Assembly (NCBI RefSeq): GCF_002215215.1
Contig: NZ_CP018632.1
Span: forward strand, 886,001-950,000
DNA from: Granulosicoccus antarcticus IMCC3135
GTDB lineage: Bacteria; Pseudomonadota; Gammaproteobacteria; Granulosicoccales; Granulosicoccaceae
Direction: 5' to 3'
Length of the DNA stretch: 64,000 bases
This document shows, in pieces, positions 37,241-47,820 of this stretch. Each line of letters opens with the position of its first letter. Position 1 is the first letter of the stretch. The notes below the pieces were generated by a model. The model was not told the origin of the DNA. It did not search any database and was given only the letters and a program-made list of their open reading frames with translations. Position numbers and translations under genes: made by a program.

Positions 37241-38143
37241 ATGAATAGACAATCACTTACCGGCATCATCTTGATACTGTGCGCAGCCATGCTGTGGGGA
37301 ACCACGGGTACGGCACAAACCTTCGCGCCCCTGACGCTGTCATCGTACTGGGTTGGGAGCATGCGCTTGCTGGTAGCCGCCAGTTTCTTTCTACTGTGGT
37401 TGAGTTTGAGGAATGCGAGCGCGCTGCAACCGTCGCGTCTGCGCCAGTTGCCATGGATGGCTATTACGCTGGCTGCGGTGGGAATGGCCGTCTACAACCT
37501 GGCATTTTTTGCAGGCATTCGCGCCACCGGTGTTGCTTTGGGTACCGCGATGGCTCTGGGCAGTGGGCCCGTGTGGGCCGGTTTTCTGCAGATAGTCGTG
37601 ACACGCCAAAAGCCATCCGGGCTCTGGTGGGCAGCTTTGTCGATCTGTGTACTAGGACTGGTAATGACAACGATGGGGTCTCAAGGCAGTCTCAGCCTGC
37701 CTGCATCGGGCATCGCGCTGTGCTTGCTAAGCGGTCTGTCCTACGCTGTTTACGCGCTGGCAACCAAGCAGATCGTAGCGAGCACGCCGCCAGAGGTAGC
37801 TACCGCTTCGGTATTTCTGCTGGCGGCGCTGATTGCCTTGCCAGCGGCGGGGCTGCTGGCCGGTAAGCCCATGATCAGTACCGGCGATGTGGTCGTGATG
37901 CTTTGGCTGGGCGTGGTGGCAACCGGTGTGGCTTATCTGTTGTTCACCACGGGGCTGAAGTTTGTCAGCAGTGCCACCGGCGTGGCGCTTGCCTTGGCCG
38001 AACCTGTGACCGCCGTTGTTCTGGCTGTTCTGATTGTCGGCGAGCGTCCCGCCTCAATTTCTTATGCGGGACTGGTACTGATGTTGTTGGGGCTGGGTAT
38101 TCTGGTGAAATCAGAAGTGTCGGGGAGCGATGCTTCTGGCTGA
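37241..38143 (+). CDS. EamA/DMT-superfamily transporter
   Basis: About 300 aa, ten membrane helices in two EamA repeats (LTGIILILCAAMLWGTTGTA; GIALCLLSGLSYAVYALATK). The family exports amino acids or metabolites and also includes nucleotide-sugar carriers. The ATG at 37241 begins the first EamA repeat; an in-frame ATG at 37226 is also possible, neither has a strong ribosome site. Likely controlled by the AraC-type regulator directly upstream. Confidence 0.88.
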   Translation: MNRQSLTGIILILCAAMLWGTTGTAQTFAPLTLSSYWVGSMRLLVAASFFLLWLSLRNASALQPSRLRQLPWMAITLAAVGMAVYNLAFFAGIRATGVALGTAMALGSGPVWAGFLQIVVTRQKPSGLWWAALSICVLGLVMTTMGSQGSLSLPASGIALCLLSGLSYAVYALATKQIVASTPPEVATASVFLLAALIALPAAGLLAGKPMISTGDVVVMLWLGVVATGVAYLLFTTGLKFVSSATGVALALAEPVTAVVLAVLIVGERPASISYAGLVLMLLGLGILVKSEVSGSDASG

Positions 38144-38162
38144 TCTGTATCTGGATAACGAG

Positions 38163-38193
38163 GTGACGGCAGCTGCAATCGAACTGCCGTCAC
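38163..38193. terminator. Terminator hairpin between EamA and TctA genes
   Basis: GTGACGGCAG and CTGCCGTCAC pair (10 bp, 11-nt loop). A second smaller hairpin (GATACAAG/CTTGTATC, 38202-38225) follows, together forming a bidirectional stop region between the convergent genes. Confidence 0.65.
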
Positions 38194-38241
38194 GATGTCG
38201 AGATACAAGATATACGCCTTGTATCAGATGCCAGAAAAATA

Positions 38242-39738
38242 TCAGGCTAGTCTGGGTTTTCTTAGTTGATTGATGATCAATCGAACGAGCGGAATGACCC
38301 AGATCAATATCACGATGACACCAAGGGTTGCAGCGATAGGGCGTGAGAAGAAGCCGGAGAACTCACCATCCGCCTTGATCATGGATGACATGAAGTTACT
38401 CTCCAGCATGGATCCGAGCACGATACCCAGAATGGTGGGTGCGACCGGAAAACCATTGCTTTCCATGATGTAGGCCAGCACGCCCATGAACAACATGACA
38501 CTGATACCAAATACCGTGTTGTTGATGGCGAATGCACCGACCACACAGAACATCAGGATAATGGGAATCAGGACATGACGCGGCACACGAAGAATGTTTC
38601 GTGACAGTCGAATAGCCAGAAAGCCCAGTGGCAGCAATGCCAGGTTAGCCAGGAAGAAAACGATGAAAACAGCCTGTATCAGTTCCGGCTGATTCATGAA
38701 GACCGTTGGCCCCGGGTTCATGCCCTTCATGTACAGCACACCGATAACGATGGCCGTTATCGAATCGCCGGGAATACCAAATACCAGCGCAGGAATCCAT
38801 GCACCTGCCAGACCTGCATTGTTGGCGGTACCTGCATCGACAAGACCCTCTGGGTGTCCAGTGCCGAATTTCTCCGGCTCTTTCGAGAAACGCTTGGACA
38901 TGGCAAAGGCGATCCAGGCTGCAATGTCAGAACCAGCACCTGGCAAAATACCAACGACGGCACCAATGAAACCACCGCGGGCAACATTGAGCTTGTATTT
39001 GGACAGAATGCCGCCCAGCCCTCTGAACACATGCTTGGTGGCTTGCTGTGGTGCTGCTTGCTGATTCTCTGGTGAGGCAATGAAGCGCATGACTTCCGAG
39101 ATGGCAAACATGCCGATCATGGCAGGGATGAAACTGATACCTCCCATCATTTCCACGCTACCGAAGGTAAATCGCGGATGACCAGCCGTAATGTCTATAC
39201 CGATAGTTGCGATGAACAAGCCCAGTAGCAGGGATACAAAACTCTTGAGAGTTGAGCCGGAGGAGACGACCACGGCACAGGAAAGGCCCAGGCAGGCCAG
39301 CCAGAAATATTCGAAAGAAGAGAACTTGATGGCAAACTCAGCCAGAGCCGGTGCCGTCATGGCCAGGATCAGTGATCCGAAAATCCCCCCGATTGCCGAG
39401 CAGACAAGGCTGATGCCCAGGGCTGTTTCGGCCTTGCCCTTGCGGGTCATGGCGTAAGCTTCGTCGCAGTAGGCCGCAGAAGCAGGAGTACCGGGTATGC
39501 GCAGTAGTGCACCGGGTATATCGCCCGCGAATATGGCCATGGCCACGGTGGTGACAATGGCGGCAATGGCTGGAACCGGATCCATGAAGAAGGTGAACGG
39601 TATCAGCAGGGCGGCTGCCATGGTTGCTGTCAGCCCCGGAATGGAGCCTACGAACAGGCCGAACAAGGCTGAGGCGAGCATGACGCCCAGTACCTTGAAG
39701 TCAAAAACGAGTGCAAACGCTTGAAGTATCGTATCCAT
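38242..39738 (-). CDS. Tripartite tricarboxylate transporter large permease TctA
   Basis: 498 aa, about twelve helices. The opening LFGLFVGSIPGLTATMAAAL and GDIPGALLRIPGTPASAA are TctA signatures. It is the large membrane unit of a TTT secondary transporter using a Na+ or proton gradient. It follows tctB after 6 bp and is last in the C-B-A order typical of these operons. Confidence 0.93.
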   Translation of the reverse strand: MDTILQAFALVFDFKVLGVMLASALFGLFVGSIPGLTATMAAALLIPFTFFMDPVPAIAAIVTTVAMAIFAGDIPGALLRIPGTPASAAYCDEAYAMTRKGKAETALGISLVCSAIGGIFGSLILAMTAPALAEFAIKFSSFEYFWLACLGLSCAVVVSSGSTLKSFVSLLLGLFIATIGIDITAGHPRFTFGSVEMMGGISFIPAMIGMFAISEVMRFIASPENQQAAPQQATKHVFRGLGGILSKYKLNVARGGFIGAVVGILPGAGSDIAAWIAFAMSKRFSKEPEKFGTGHPEGLVDAGTANNAGLAGAWIPALVFGIPGDSITAIVIGVLYMKGMNPGPTVFMNQPELIQAVFIVFFLANLALLPLGFLAIRLSRNILRVPRHVLIPIILMFCVVGAFAINNTVFGISVMLFMGVLAYIMESNGFPVAPTILGIVLGSMLESNFMSSMIKADGEFSGFFSRPIAATLGVIVILIWVIPLVRLIINQLRKPRLA

Positions 39739-39744
39739 GTCAAT

Positions 39745-40233
39745 CTACCCGAACAGATTGCCGGTGATACCCGCGGGCAATGGCACCAGCAGTACACGAG
39801 CAAAAAGCAGTTGCAACAGTACCGTGGTAACGATAGCGATGATGGCCGCTGACAGAAAAGAGGACCCCAGACGATAGAGAAGCGTGGCGAGTATGAGGAA
39901 GGCGAGGGGCAAGAAACCAATGGTGTCGGACAGTAGGATGTAGGCAATCAACAATCCGGGTACCAGCATCATGTTGATGCGTGTCGTGGGTGATTGAGCC
40001 CAGTCGCCGAGGACGACCCATTCATTGTCACCATTGTCTGGTGTACGTCTGGAGATGACGCCTCTGACGATGAGGATCAATCCGCATAGAGCCAGGCCAC
40101 AACCGATAAGAATCGGGAACAGACTGGGACCGAATTTTTGACCGTGTAGTGATGGAAACGTAGTGCTGTACGTGATCTCCGCTAATGCGAAGATCACGAG
40201 CACCAAGCCGATGACGGCATCATTGAGGCGCAT
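39745..40233 (-). CDS. Tripartite tricarboxylate transporter small permease TctB
   Basis: 162 aa with four predicted helices (AVIGLVLVIFALAEITY; LFPILIGCGLALCGLILIV; NMMLVPGLLIAYILL; LPLAFLILATLLYRLG). Size, hydropathy and position between tctC and tctA identify it. Confidence 0.9.
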   Translation of the reverse strand: MRLNDAVIGLVLVIFALAEITYSTTFPSLHGQKFGPSLFPILIGCGLALCGLILIVRGVISRRTPDNGDNEWVVLGDWAQSPTTRINMMLVPGLLIAYILLSDTIGFLPLAFLILATLLYRLGSSFLSAAIIAIVTTVLLQLLFARVLLVPLPAGITGNLFG

Positions 40234-40242
40234 TGACAGTAA

Positions 40243-41235
40243 TTACTTGGCCATACCGACAGCACTCATGACTTTGCCAAGTGATACGTCACTGGAAGCC
40301 ATCCATTCAGCGAAGTCGTCACCGGATTTCCATTCAAGGCCAAAACCGCGACCTTTCATGAATTCCTGAAAGTCGTCAGACTTCCAGACGTTTTCAAGGG
40401 CTGCGGTGAGTGTCGCTGTAATATCATCAGGTAAACCCTTGGGAGCTGCGATACCACGCCATGCAGCCATCTGCCAATCGATGCCTGTTGCTTCATTCAA
40501 GGTTGGTACATCCGGATAAGCCTCTACACGCTCACTGCTCATGATGGCCAGCGACTTGACTTTGCCAGCATCGATGAGGCCTGCAGCTTCGACAATCGAG
40601 CAGGTAACAACATCAACACCCTCGGCAACCAGCTCTTGAAGAGCAGGGGCAGCACCTTGTGAAGGTACCCACGGTGCTGCATCAGGACTGATGTCGGCAG
40701 TGTTCAACATGCCGGCCATGGCCAGATGCCAGATGCCACCCTGGCCTGTGCCCGAGGATTTGTGCTTGCCACTGTCGGCTTTGATTGCGTCAATGACATC
40801 TTGTGCACTTTCCCAGGGAGAGTCGGCGCGTACCAGTAGACCTGAAGAATCAGCGTTGTACAGAGCAATAGGGGTGTAATCGGTGCCAGAGAGTTTCGTC
40901 AGGCCGGCCCAATGCATCATGCCGATTTCTACCGTGACAACACCAATGGTATAGCCATCGGGTTTTGCGTTTGCAATAGCTGAATGGCCAACGACACCAC
41001 TACCACCGTCACGATTGACAACGTTGAATGGCTGGCCGAGTTCTTTTTCAAGCAAAGAACCTATCATTCGACCGGTCGCATCAGTGCCGCCGCCCGCGCT
41101 CCAGGGAACGATCAGTGTGACAGGGCGTTCTGGCCAGGCAGCCATTGCCGGAGTCATGGCCGCAGCCAGAAGTAAGGCGGCAATACTGCTGCCTAGAGTT
41201 GTCTTGTTGATTGAGCTTAAGATCTTTTTATACAT
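40243..41235 (-). CDS. Tripartite tricarboxylate transporter substrate-binding protein TctC
   Basis: About 330 aa. Signal peptide SSIAALLLAAAMTPAMAA, then WPERPVTLIVPWSAGGGTDATGR, the diagnostic Bug/TctC opening, with GKHKSSGTGQGG in the binding region. It captures an organic acid in the periplasm for TctAB. The ATG at 41235 has GAGGAAG 6 nt upstream. Substrate (citrate, other carboxylates or aromatics) cannot be predicted from sequence. Confidence 0.93.
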   Translation of the reverse strand: MYKKILSSINKTTLGSSIAALLLAAAMTPAMAAWPERPVTLIVPWSAGGGTDATGRMIGSLLEKELGQPFNVVNRDGGSGVVGHSAIANAKPDGYTIGVVTVEIGMMHWAGLTKLSGTDYTPIALYNADSSGLLVRADSPWESAQDVIDAIKADSGKHKSSGTGQGGIWHLAMAGMLNTADISPDAAPWVPSQGAAPALQELVAEGVDVVTCSIVEAAGLIDAGKVKSLAIMSSERVEAYPDVPTLNEATGIDWQMAAWRGIAAPKGLPDDITATLTAALENVWKSDDFQEFMKGRGFGLEWKSGDDFAEWMASSDVSLGKVMSAVGMAK

Positions 41236-41715
41236 GAACGGCTTCCTCACAAATGTGTCGGTCGGTGGGTGGTGACGGTGGTAGAGGCAAAAATAATACA
41301 TTATTCCCCAGTAATGACTAGCCATTCTTTGCATTCACTATGAGGGACCGATTTGTTTGGAGATGTTTTTTTGCAGTGCAGGAAGTTTGGCAAGACTCTG
41401 AACAAGTGTCCGCTTCGGTAGGCTGACAAGCCGGAAACGCGTTGAATTGCCCAGGCAGAATCCATCGACAAGTCAAGGGGAAGGGGCGTGCTGTTATTGC
41501 CTGCGTTTCTCTTCAGAATACGCAACCAGGCTATGCACTGACCTGGTTTTTACTGGTCATGCTGAGTTTTTTGGAGTTGTATTATTACTCAGGGAGCCAG
41601 AATGATGGTGCTGTGCTCTACACAGATAGGGCGAATAATCCTATCTGTGTAGAGTGAATATACTTACCGATGCAGGGTGCTGCTCTTTAGGATTACCCTC
41701 AGAGCAGCGCACTTA
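41236..41715. other. 480-bp intergenic region with a perfect inverted repeat
   Basis: Upstream region of tctC. Apart from the 15-bp inverted repeat at 41616-41654 no gene is convincing; open frames here have no coding character. Confidence 0.5.
41616..41654. repeat. Perfect 15-bp inverted repeat
   Basis: CTCTACACAGATAGG (41616-41630) and CCTATCTGTGTAGAG (41640-41654) around a 9-nt loop. It is 61 bp past the 3' end of the exported-protein gene and about 380 bp before tctC. Could be a terminator, though no T tract follows on the minus strand. Confidence 0.75.
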
Positions 41716-43371
41716 TCAGTATAAAGGAGGGGCGCTGACGCAATTGACCGATTCGCTGTTCTCCAGCAGCGTGCACTCGCTGTCTGACCAGGAGCTGTGC
41801 TCGTGTTGAGTCGTAGCTCCTGTCTCGTCGGTGATTGAAAGTGTGTAACCGGCCTCGCCTTGTGCCTCGACACTCATTGATTGTCCCAGATCATCGCTGA
41901 TCATCAGCATTCCATCGCTGAACCAGGGGCTATCGTTCAAGTTGTCGCACATGAGGCCGAGTTCACCGTTTTCATCCAGAGTATCAATCTGCAATGGCTC
42001 GTACTCTGTCCACGGTGCGGTAACACGCATTGACAGTTGCAGGCAATTGGAGGCGTTGACGCGGTTGGTCCAGTCGTGCAAGGCGTTTTCGACAATGGTC
42101 GTATTGCCATCGGCTTCAGTAATGGTGTAGCGGCCTTTGAGCAGATGACGACCTGTGATTTGTTGATACTGTAGTGATTCCGTGTGTGTGCCTGAATCGG
42201 ACAACAGGTCTGTTGGTGGGGCACTTCCCAACTCTGGAACTGTCCATCCCGTGTCCAGCATGAGTTGATGGCCGTCTTCATAGTCCAGAGTGTAGTTGCT
42301 GAAACTGCCTTCGATCTCCTCATTAATCGAATCCTCATCCCGGTAAACATGGACTTTGCCGGTGTGACGAACTCCGTCGAAATCGCAGCCTTGCATGTCA
42401 TATCTGAAGGTTTGATTGCGCGAACTGGAATTGCTGAGTTCGTTCACTTCATAGCGGCCACCGTCCGGGCAATCCACTTTTTTCAGGCTGCCGGATAGCG
42501 TGTCATAGCCATCGCTGTTGATGGGGGTAATGACAAATCCCTTATCCCAGAGATCGCTGACTGGGGCGTAGTTGCTACCGGTGATCTGTACAAAACGGCG
42601 TATGAACTCGGTGTTGCCTGGATTGCCAATGGCCAGGTGATTGATTTGTTTGAGTAGAGCCATTGCGCCCTGATCGCTGAAGAGCGTGTAGGCTTGGCCG
42701 GGATCAGGCTCATTGTCTGTCGAACCTTCGCCGGTAAACACTGGTATCAGAACCGATTCCGAGCGGTTACCGTTCTGGTCCAACGCGGCTAATTCAATGG
42801 ATTCCATTCCCTCTTCCAAGGCTGAATGATGGTCGAAAAAGGCGCTGGTACCGTTGCTTGCACTGAGTAGCTGAGCTTCGCTGTTACTGATTTCATAGCT
42901 CAGTGGTTCTGCTGCTCGATCCCAGAATATTTCGAAAACACCCAGTGAGTAGACTACCGCGTGTACATTGGTAGGCTTTGCCACAGAAGAGTGGGTGTCT
43001 GGCTGTGTGTTAACGATAACGGTGCCGCGGGCAATGACTTCATCTTCATCCAGAATCGCTTCGACTTCAAATTCATGGTTTTGTCCGGGCGCCAGAAGGT
43101 CTGTGTAATAGCTGATGCCATAGTCCTTTTCGCGAACAGCGATATCATCCATGCTGACGCGATATGTCAGATTACCAGTGGCGTTCTCTGGTAAGACTGT
43201 ACGATCCCAGAACAACTCAGCGGCCGTCGTCGAATACACCGTCTGGCGAAGATTCATCGGTAGAGGGGAATCGTCAGCTGCTTGCGCGGATGCCATCGGT
43301 AGAAGGCCTAAATACAAGGCTAACCATGGGGTAGTTCGGGAGACTGCTTTTGCTTTAAATAGAAAGATCAT
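41716..43371 (-). CDS. Exported protein of unknown function with FN3-like N-terminal part
   Basis: About 551 aa. Signal peptide region LALYLGLLPMASAQA. The N-terminal third looks like two fibronectin-type-III-like units (VYSTTAAELFWDRTVLPENATG... and VYSLGVFEIFWDRAAEPLSYE...), repeating a Y-S-x-x-x-x-E-x-F-W-D-R core. The rest is acidic and beta-rich with several Cys; no family recognised. The ATG at 43371 is preferred because GAGG lies 5 nt upstream; the upstream frame to 43467 has no ribosome site. Probably periplasmic or surface exposed. Confidence 0.62.
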   Translation of the reverse strand: MIFLFKAKAVSRTTPWLALYLGLLPMASAQAADDSPLPMNLRQTVYSTTAAELFWDRTVLPENATGNLTYRVSMDDIAVREKDYGISYYTDLLAPGQNHEFEVEAILDEDEVIARGTVIVNTQPDTHSSVAKPTNVHAVVYSLGVFEIFWDRAAEPLSYEISNSEAQLLSASNGTSAFFDHHSALEEGMESIELAALDQNGNRSESVLIPVFTGEGSTDNEPDPGQAYTLFSDQGAMALLKQINHLAIGNPGNTEFIRRFVQITGSNYAPVSDLWDKGFVITPINSDGYDTLSGSLKKVDCPDGGRYEVNELSNSSSRNQTFRYDMQGCDFDGVRHTGKVHVYRDEDSINEEIEGSFSNYTLDYEDGHQLMLDTGWTVPELGSAPPTDLLSDSGTHTESLQYQQITGRHLLKGRYTITEADGNTTIVENALHDWTNRVNASNCLQLSMRVTAPWTEYEPLQIDTLDENGELGLMCDNLNDSPWFSDGMLMISDDLGQSMSVEAQGEAGYTLSITDETGATTQHEHSSWSDSECTLLENSESVNCVSAPPLY

Positions 43372-43603
43372 CATGTCCTCAGGCTCTTTGCTTAGTGGTG
43401 GAGTTACAAACCGCTGTGGTTTGAACATGCAGTACAATGCAGTTGCATCGGAGGCTGACACTAGCATGTAGACATTTTCAGAAGCAGGTCAGCTGATGTT
43501 TGATGAAGAATGTAACAATCGGGAACGCTAATAGCTTTCAGAGGTGAATTGCATAGCCGCTATTCAGAAAAGGCAAACAGAAAGACGTCTCGGCGGCGTA
43601 TCC

Positions 43604-44869
43604 ATGGAATCTAGAAATACCTCCAGATATTTGATAACACTGCTGGTAGTCGCTCTATCTGGCATGCTCTCCAGTACCGCCATAGCGGACAAAGACATCA
43701 TGGTGGGGCATCTCACTTACCACACGGGTGATTATGGGAGCTTTGGTCCCTTCTTTGATGGTGTTACGGATTTTACACTGGCAGTGATCAATGAAGACCC
43801 GCCACTGGGTCGAAGAATGTCTGCCATTCATCAGGACATCGGCACGATCGGAGAAGAGCGGGCGGTTAAAAAGCTCCTGAATATTGGCAAGGTTGAGATC
43901 GTGCTCAACGTAGCACACGAATATCTGAGCTACCGAGACTATCTTCTCAAGCGAATATCGTTTTTGAAAAAACCTCTGATGCCTTCTGTTCATGGTGGGG
44001 CCATAGATGCAATGTATGGAGGCAATGCAGAAGAGCCACTCTTCAGAGGTTCGCCAATGGACTCTGCTCAGAGTGCGGCGGCCATGCTATATATAAAGAA
44101 TTCCGGGAAAAAGTCGGTGGTTCTTGTTGCAACAGAAAGTGCAGGTCATCTGTTGCAAATGGAAGCTGCTAAGAAGTCAGCGGAACGCCTGGGCATTCAG
44201 GTGCTAAAGTCAATGGTTATTCAGGACGACTGGACAGACTACAGCAGCGTGATTGAAGAAATTGCAGAAGTACAGGCAGAGGCCGTTGCGGTGTTCTCTG
44301 CACCTCGCAGTGGTGGTATTTTCATAAAAAATGCAGCAGAAGCGGGGAATTCCTGGTTTTTGGTTGGTACCAGTGAGTGGCAAGAGCAAGACTTCGTCAA
44401 AGAGGCGACGATAGAGGCTGTAAGAAAACATGAAGCGGTGGTTATGTCAGCGTATGCACATGCCCGCAGTCCCGCGTGGGGATACTACAAGAATGCCGCT
44501 GAAGCATCTGACCAGATAGATGTCATTGGTGATGTGGCTAATTCCTATGCCTTGCAGTATTACGATTTGCTGGTTGCCAGTGCTCTGGCCATAGAGAAAG
44601 CCGGAAAAATAGATGCGAGTAAATGGGCCAGTGCGATGTTTGCCGTTACCGCAGGTGGGGGAGAACTTGTCTACTCCTATGCGCAAGGCCTGGCTGCGAT
44701 TCGTGCAGGCAAGGAAATCAACTACGATGGTGTAACCGGTTCGATGGAATTTACCGATACCGGTGTTGTAGCAGGCTTGTTCGGAATATTCGAGTGGGCC
44801 AGTGAAGATTCAGTGGTGCAGGTATCAACAGCCGACGGGGATGTGGTTGCTGAGCTGGGTCAAGAGTGA
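43604..44869 (+). CDS. Periplasmic binding protein, type 1 (LivK/TorT-like), likely receptor partner
   Basis: About 421 aa. Signal peptide YLITLLVVALSGMLSSTAIA, then KDIMVGHLTYHTGDYGSFG and VVLVATESAGHL, the two-lobed type 1 periplasmic binding fold used by branched-chain amino acid and amide transporters and by TorT. No ABC permease or ATPase is nearby; instead a chemoreceptor with a very large periplasmic domain follows. I infer it presents its ligand to that receptor. Ligand unknown. The ribosome site before ATG 43604 is weak. Confidence 0.82.
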   Translation: MESRNTSRYLITLLVVALSGMLSSTAIADKDIMVGHLTYHTGDYGSFGPFFDGVTDFTLAVINEDPPLGRRMSAIHQDIGTIGEERAVKKLLNIGKVEIVLNVAHEYLSYRDYLLKRISFLKKPLMPSVHGGAIDAMYGGNAEEPLFRGSPMDSAQSAAAMLYIKNSGKKSVVLVATESAGHLLQMEAAKKSAERLGIQVLKSMVIQDDWTDYSSVIEEIAEVQAEAVAVFSAPRSGGIFIKNAAEAGNSWFLVGTSEWQEQDFVKEATIEAVRKHEAVVMSAYAHARSPAWGYYKNAAEASDQIDVIGDVANSYALQYYDLLVASALAIEKAGKIDASKWASAMFAVTAGGGELVYSYAQGLAAIRAGKEINYDGVTGSMEFTDTGVVAGLFGIFEWASEDSVVQVSTADGDVVAELGQE

Positions 44870-44896
44870 GATAGGAACTCAGAAAGGAATTTTTCA

Positions 44897-45040
44897 ATGG
44901 TTGAACACACGATTATATTACGGCGAACGTGTGTCGCTCATTGCAAGCTGCTACAGATATGCTTCACCACGCTTTCAGCCTATCGATGGGTGCTCATGAT
45001 TCTGAGTGATGGTGAGTTTGGAGTGGCAAAGTCCTCATGA
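44897..45040 (+). CDS. Small 47-residue ORF coupled to the chemoreceptor gene
   Basis: Begins ATG at 44897 with AAAGGA about 7 nt upstream, the best ribosome site in this stretch, and its TGA overlaps the chemoreceptor ATG (ATGA). The chemoreceptor itself has no clear ribosome site. The peptide (starting [16 protein letters not shown]) has no recognised family and uses some rare-type codons, so it may be mainly a translation-coupling leader. Confidence 0.4.
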   Translation: MVEHTIILRRTCVAHCKLLQICFTTLSAYRWVLMILSDGEFGVAKSS

Positions 45041-47820
45041 AACAACTGAAGATGGGGATAAAATCCAAACTACTGGTCGCCTTTGGTCTGGTTGTGGGTA
45101 CCACCTTGTTGGCGAGCACCATTGCCGTTAATTCTTACGGTACATTTTCGGCCTCTCTGCGAGAGATAACCGAAGTCAGCGTCCCTTTCATGTCTGAATC
45201 CATGGCCACCACGCAGTTGGCTGTCGAGTTGAATGCGGCCATTCCGGCCTTGTCGTCCGCTCGCATACAGTCAGATAGAATTGCAGAGCTGGAACGTATC
45301 AATATCAAAGTCGGCAGGCTGGAGCAGAAGTTTTCCGCTAACAAAGGTCTGGCTGGCTCAACGGAAGAGGTCAGCAAAAGTGTGAAGGCCATAAATTCGG
45401 TTCGAGAGCACCTTCAGACACTGGATCTGTCAGTCAGTGCTCGTATCGATGCGCTGGACAGTATCAAGATATTGATGCAGAAAATTGGTGTCATTCAGCG
45501 CCAGATCAATTCGGATTTGCTCGAGATATCCAACAAAGGCACCGCGGAATTCGAGGCGCTTGCCAGAGCCACATTTGCAGAGAACAGCGAGCAGGTTGAT
45601 ACCTTGATCGGCACGCGAATGCACCATCTGATCAACACGCTGAAGTTGCAGAACGCTGTGTCTACCTTTGAGTCTCTTGTACTTGCTACGGTGACGGGAG
45701 TCGCCAGAGAAGACTTGGCTGACATCAAGGCGTTGGCTTCAGCAACGGTACAAGACATCATACAGTTTCGACGTGAGATTTCGGTGGAGAACATTGATGA
45801 CGTAGATTCGATGGATCTGGATATTGAAAAATTACTGAATATCGTCACGGACGAAGAATCATTCTTCAACAGCGTATCGGCAGGTTCTGCCACGATATCG
45901 AGCCCTGATTCAGGGGGCGCCGCAATCTCGGTTCGCGCGATGAAAACTCGTATTCTGGATGCACTCTCGCGAGCAGTGGAGGCCGAGAATTTCCTGATAA
46001 TGCTGGATGGTAATGAGCTCTTGAACAAGTCCGAACAAATACTACCCAGGCTTATGTACGACGGGGTGGGACAACTAACAACCTTGCTTGAACTACGAGC
46101 TGAGCTGAATACGATTTCCGGTACGCTGGGGCAAGTTCCTCAGGTCAGTAATATTGCAGCAATGGAACCATTGAAAGAGCAGTATCGCTTGTCGCAGGGG
46201 CTGATCGAAAGGAGCCTGCCAAAGACCATTGACATACAGGGTATGCATGGTATCGCTGAGCAGGTCAAGGTCTTGTTCATGTTAGGTAACGATACTGATG
46301 GTATTTTCTATCATCGTGCGCAGGAATTGACTAGTGAGAAATCCATCCTTGAGTCAGTAGAGAAACTTGAGTCCATTCAGTCGGGTATCATTAATTACCT
46401 GGTAGATCGTGTGTATGAAAGTCGTGAGCAGGTGTCAAATGAGGGGGCTAAAGTCAATGGCTTGATTGACACTAGCCAGGCTCAGTTAATACTTGTTTCT
46501 GTGTTGAGTGTTCTGGTTACCGTGCTGGTGTTCTGGTTGCTGATTACTCGCAGTTTGCTCAAGCGTTTACTGCAAACCATCATCGCTCTCAAGTCACTTG
46601 CAGATGGAAAATACGATGTGTCCGTATCCATCAATGGCAATGATGAATTGACCGATCTTGCGAAGACCGTTGAAGTGTTCCGTCAAAATGGCATGACTGC
46701 GAAACAGCTGCAGGAAGAGCAGCAACGGCAAGCCGAGCAACAACGAAAGCTGGATCTTGAGTTGGCTGAAGAGGCGCAACTCAAACGTGATACGGAGTCA
46801 AAGCAGCATGATCTGGAGCAGGCCGAGGCTGCCATGCAACGTTCGGAGGCGTTGGAGTTACAGCAGCGTGTAGATCGCCTGCTGGCGGCAGTGAGTGCTG
46901 CGGCCAACGGAGATTTGAACTATCCGATTGACACTAACGGAGATGATCTTCCCGGGCAGATGGCGCGATCTCTTGATTTACTGTTTTCGGAGATGCGTTC
47001 GAGCATGCAGGCAATCAATACCAACTCCTATCAGTTGAGCAGTGCCTCTGAAAGGCTCTCTGCTCTGTCAGGAGATATGAACGAGTTGTCGAAGGCTAAT
47101 GCAAACAATAGCCTGAAGGCCTCGCAAGTATCTGATGACGTAGACTCAGGCATCAATAGTGCGGCCGGAGCAGCTGAGGAACTCAGCGCATCCATAAAGC
47201 AAATTGCCCGTAATACGGCCGAAGCTGAGTCTGTCGCGGTAGAGGCTGTCAATCTTGTCCAAACCACCGATACAACTGTGCGAAAGCTAGCTGAGAGTAG
47301 CGTGGGTATCAGCTCTGTTATCAAAGTCATTACCTCGATTGCAGAGCAGACCAATCTATTGGCTCTGAACGCTACGATAGAGGCCGCTCGGGCGGGCGAT
47401 GCAGGCAAGGGATTTGCCGTAGTGGCAGGTGAAGTGAAAGAGTTGGCGAAGGAGACAGCCAGGGCAACAGAACAGATCGAGTTGCGTATCAGTGATATTC
47501 GAACTGACACGGAGTCGGCTGTGACAGCAATACGATCAATATTCAATATTATCGGTCGTATCAGCGATATTCAGTCATCAATATCGGTGTCAGTCAATGA
47601 ACAGGCAAGTGTGACCCAGGAGATCAGTCAGTCGGTATCCAGATCTGCCGATGGTAGCGAGGTTATATCGTTATTGATCAAGGATGTGGCCTTGAAGGCG
47701 CAAGGTAGTCAGAGCGCATCCAATGATGTGAAAACAGCGGCTCTCGAATTATCCGAAATGGCGACACAGCTGCAGCAGCTTGTGTCGCGATTTCAAAGTG
47801 ATGCAAGCAAACCCCACTGA
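45037..47820 (+). CDS. Methyl-accepting chemotaxis-type receptor with very large periplasmic domain
   Basis: 927 aa. First helix about residues 10-30, a helical periplasmic domain of roughly 450 residues (most chemoreceptors have about 150), a second helix near 485-505 ([19 protein letters not shown]), HAMP, a Gln/Glu-rich coiled segment, a second HAMP-like region ([16 protein letters not shown]) and a signalling domain with the conserved tip [19 protein letters not shown]. The long helical sensor resembles that of TorS, which reads a TorT-type binding protein; such a protein is encoded directly upstream. Output would be CheA-dependent, but no che cluster is in the window. Confidence 0.9.
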   Translation: MKQLKMGIKSKLLVAFGLVVGTTLLASTIAVNSYGTFSASLREITEVSVPFMSESMATTQLAVELNAAIPALSSARIQSDRIAELERINIKVGRLEQKFSANKGLAGSTEEVSKSVKAINSVREHLQTLDLSVSARIDALDSIKILMQKIGVIQRQINSDLLEISNKGTAEFEALARATFAENSEQVDTLIGTRMHHLINTLKLQNAVSTFESLVLATVTGVAREDLADIKALASATVQDIIQFRREISVENIDDVDSMDLDIEKLLNIVTDEESFFNSVSAGSATISSPDSGGAAISVRAMKTRILDALSRAVEAENFLIMLDGNELLNKSEQILPRLMYDGVGQLTTLLELRAELNTISGTLGQVPQVSNIAAMEPLKEQYRLSQGLIERSLPKTIDIQGMHGIAEQVKVLFMLGNDTDGIFYHRAQELTSEKSILESVEKLESIQSGIINYLVDRVYESREQVSNEGAKVNGLIDTSQAQLILVSVLSVLVTVLVFWLLITRSLLKRLLQTIIALKSLADGKYDVSVSINGNDELTDLAKTVEVFRQNGMTAKQLQEEQQRQAEQQRKLDLELAEEAQLKRDTESKQHDLEQAEAAMQRSEALELQQRVDRLLAAVSAAANGDLNYPIDTNGDDLPGQMARSLDLLFSEMRSSMQAINTNSYQLSSASERLSALSGDMNELSKANANNSLKASQVSDDVDSGINSAAGAAEELSASIKQIARNTAEAESVAVEAVNLVQTTDTTVRKLAESSVGISSVIKVITSIAEQTNLLALNATIEAARAGDAGKGFAVVAGEVKELAKETARATEQIELRISDIRTDTESAVTAIRSIFNIIGRISDIQSSISVSVNEQASVTQEISQSVSRSADGSEVISLLIKDVALKAQGSQSASNDVKTAALELSEMATQLQQLVSRFQSDASKPH

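Noticed and set aside
41301-41657. Open frames on both strands in the tctC upstream region
   Set aside because: No ribosome sites, no domain-like sequence; one runs through the inverted repeat.
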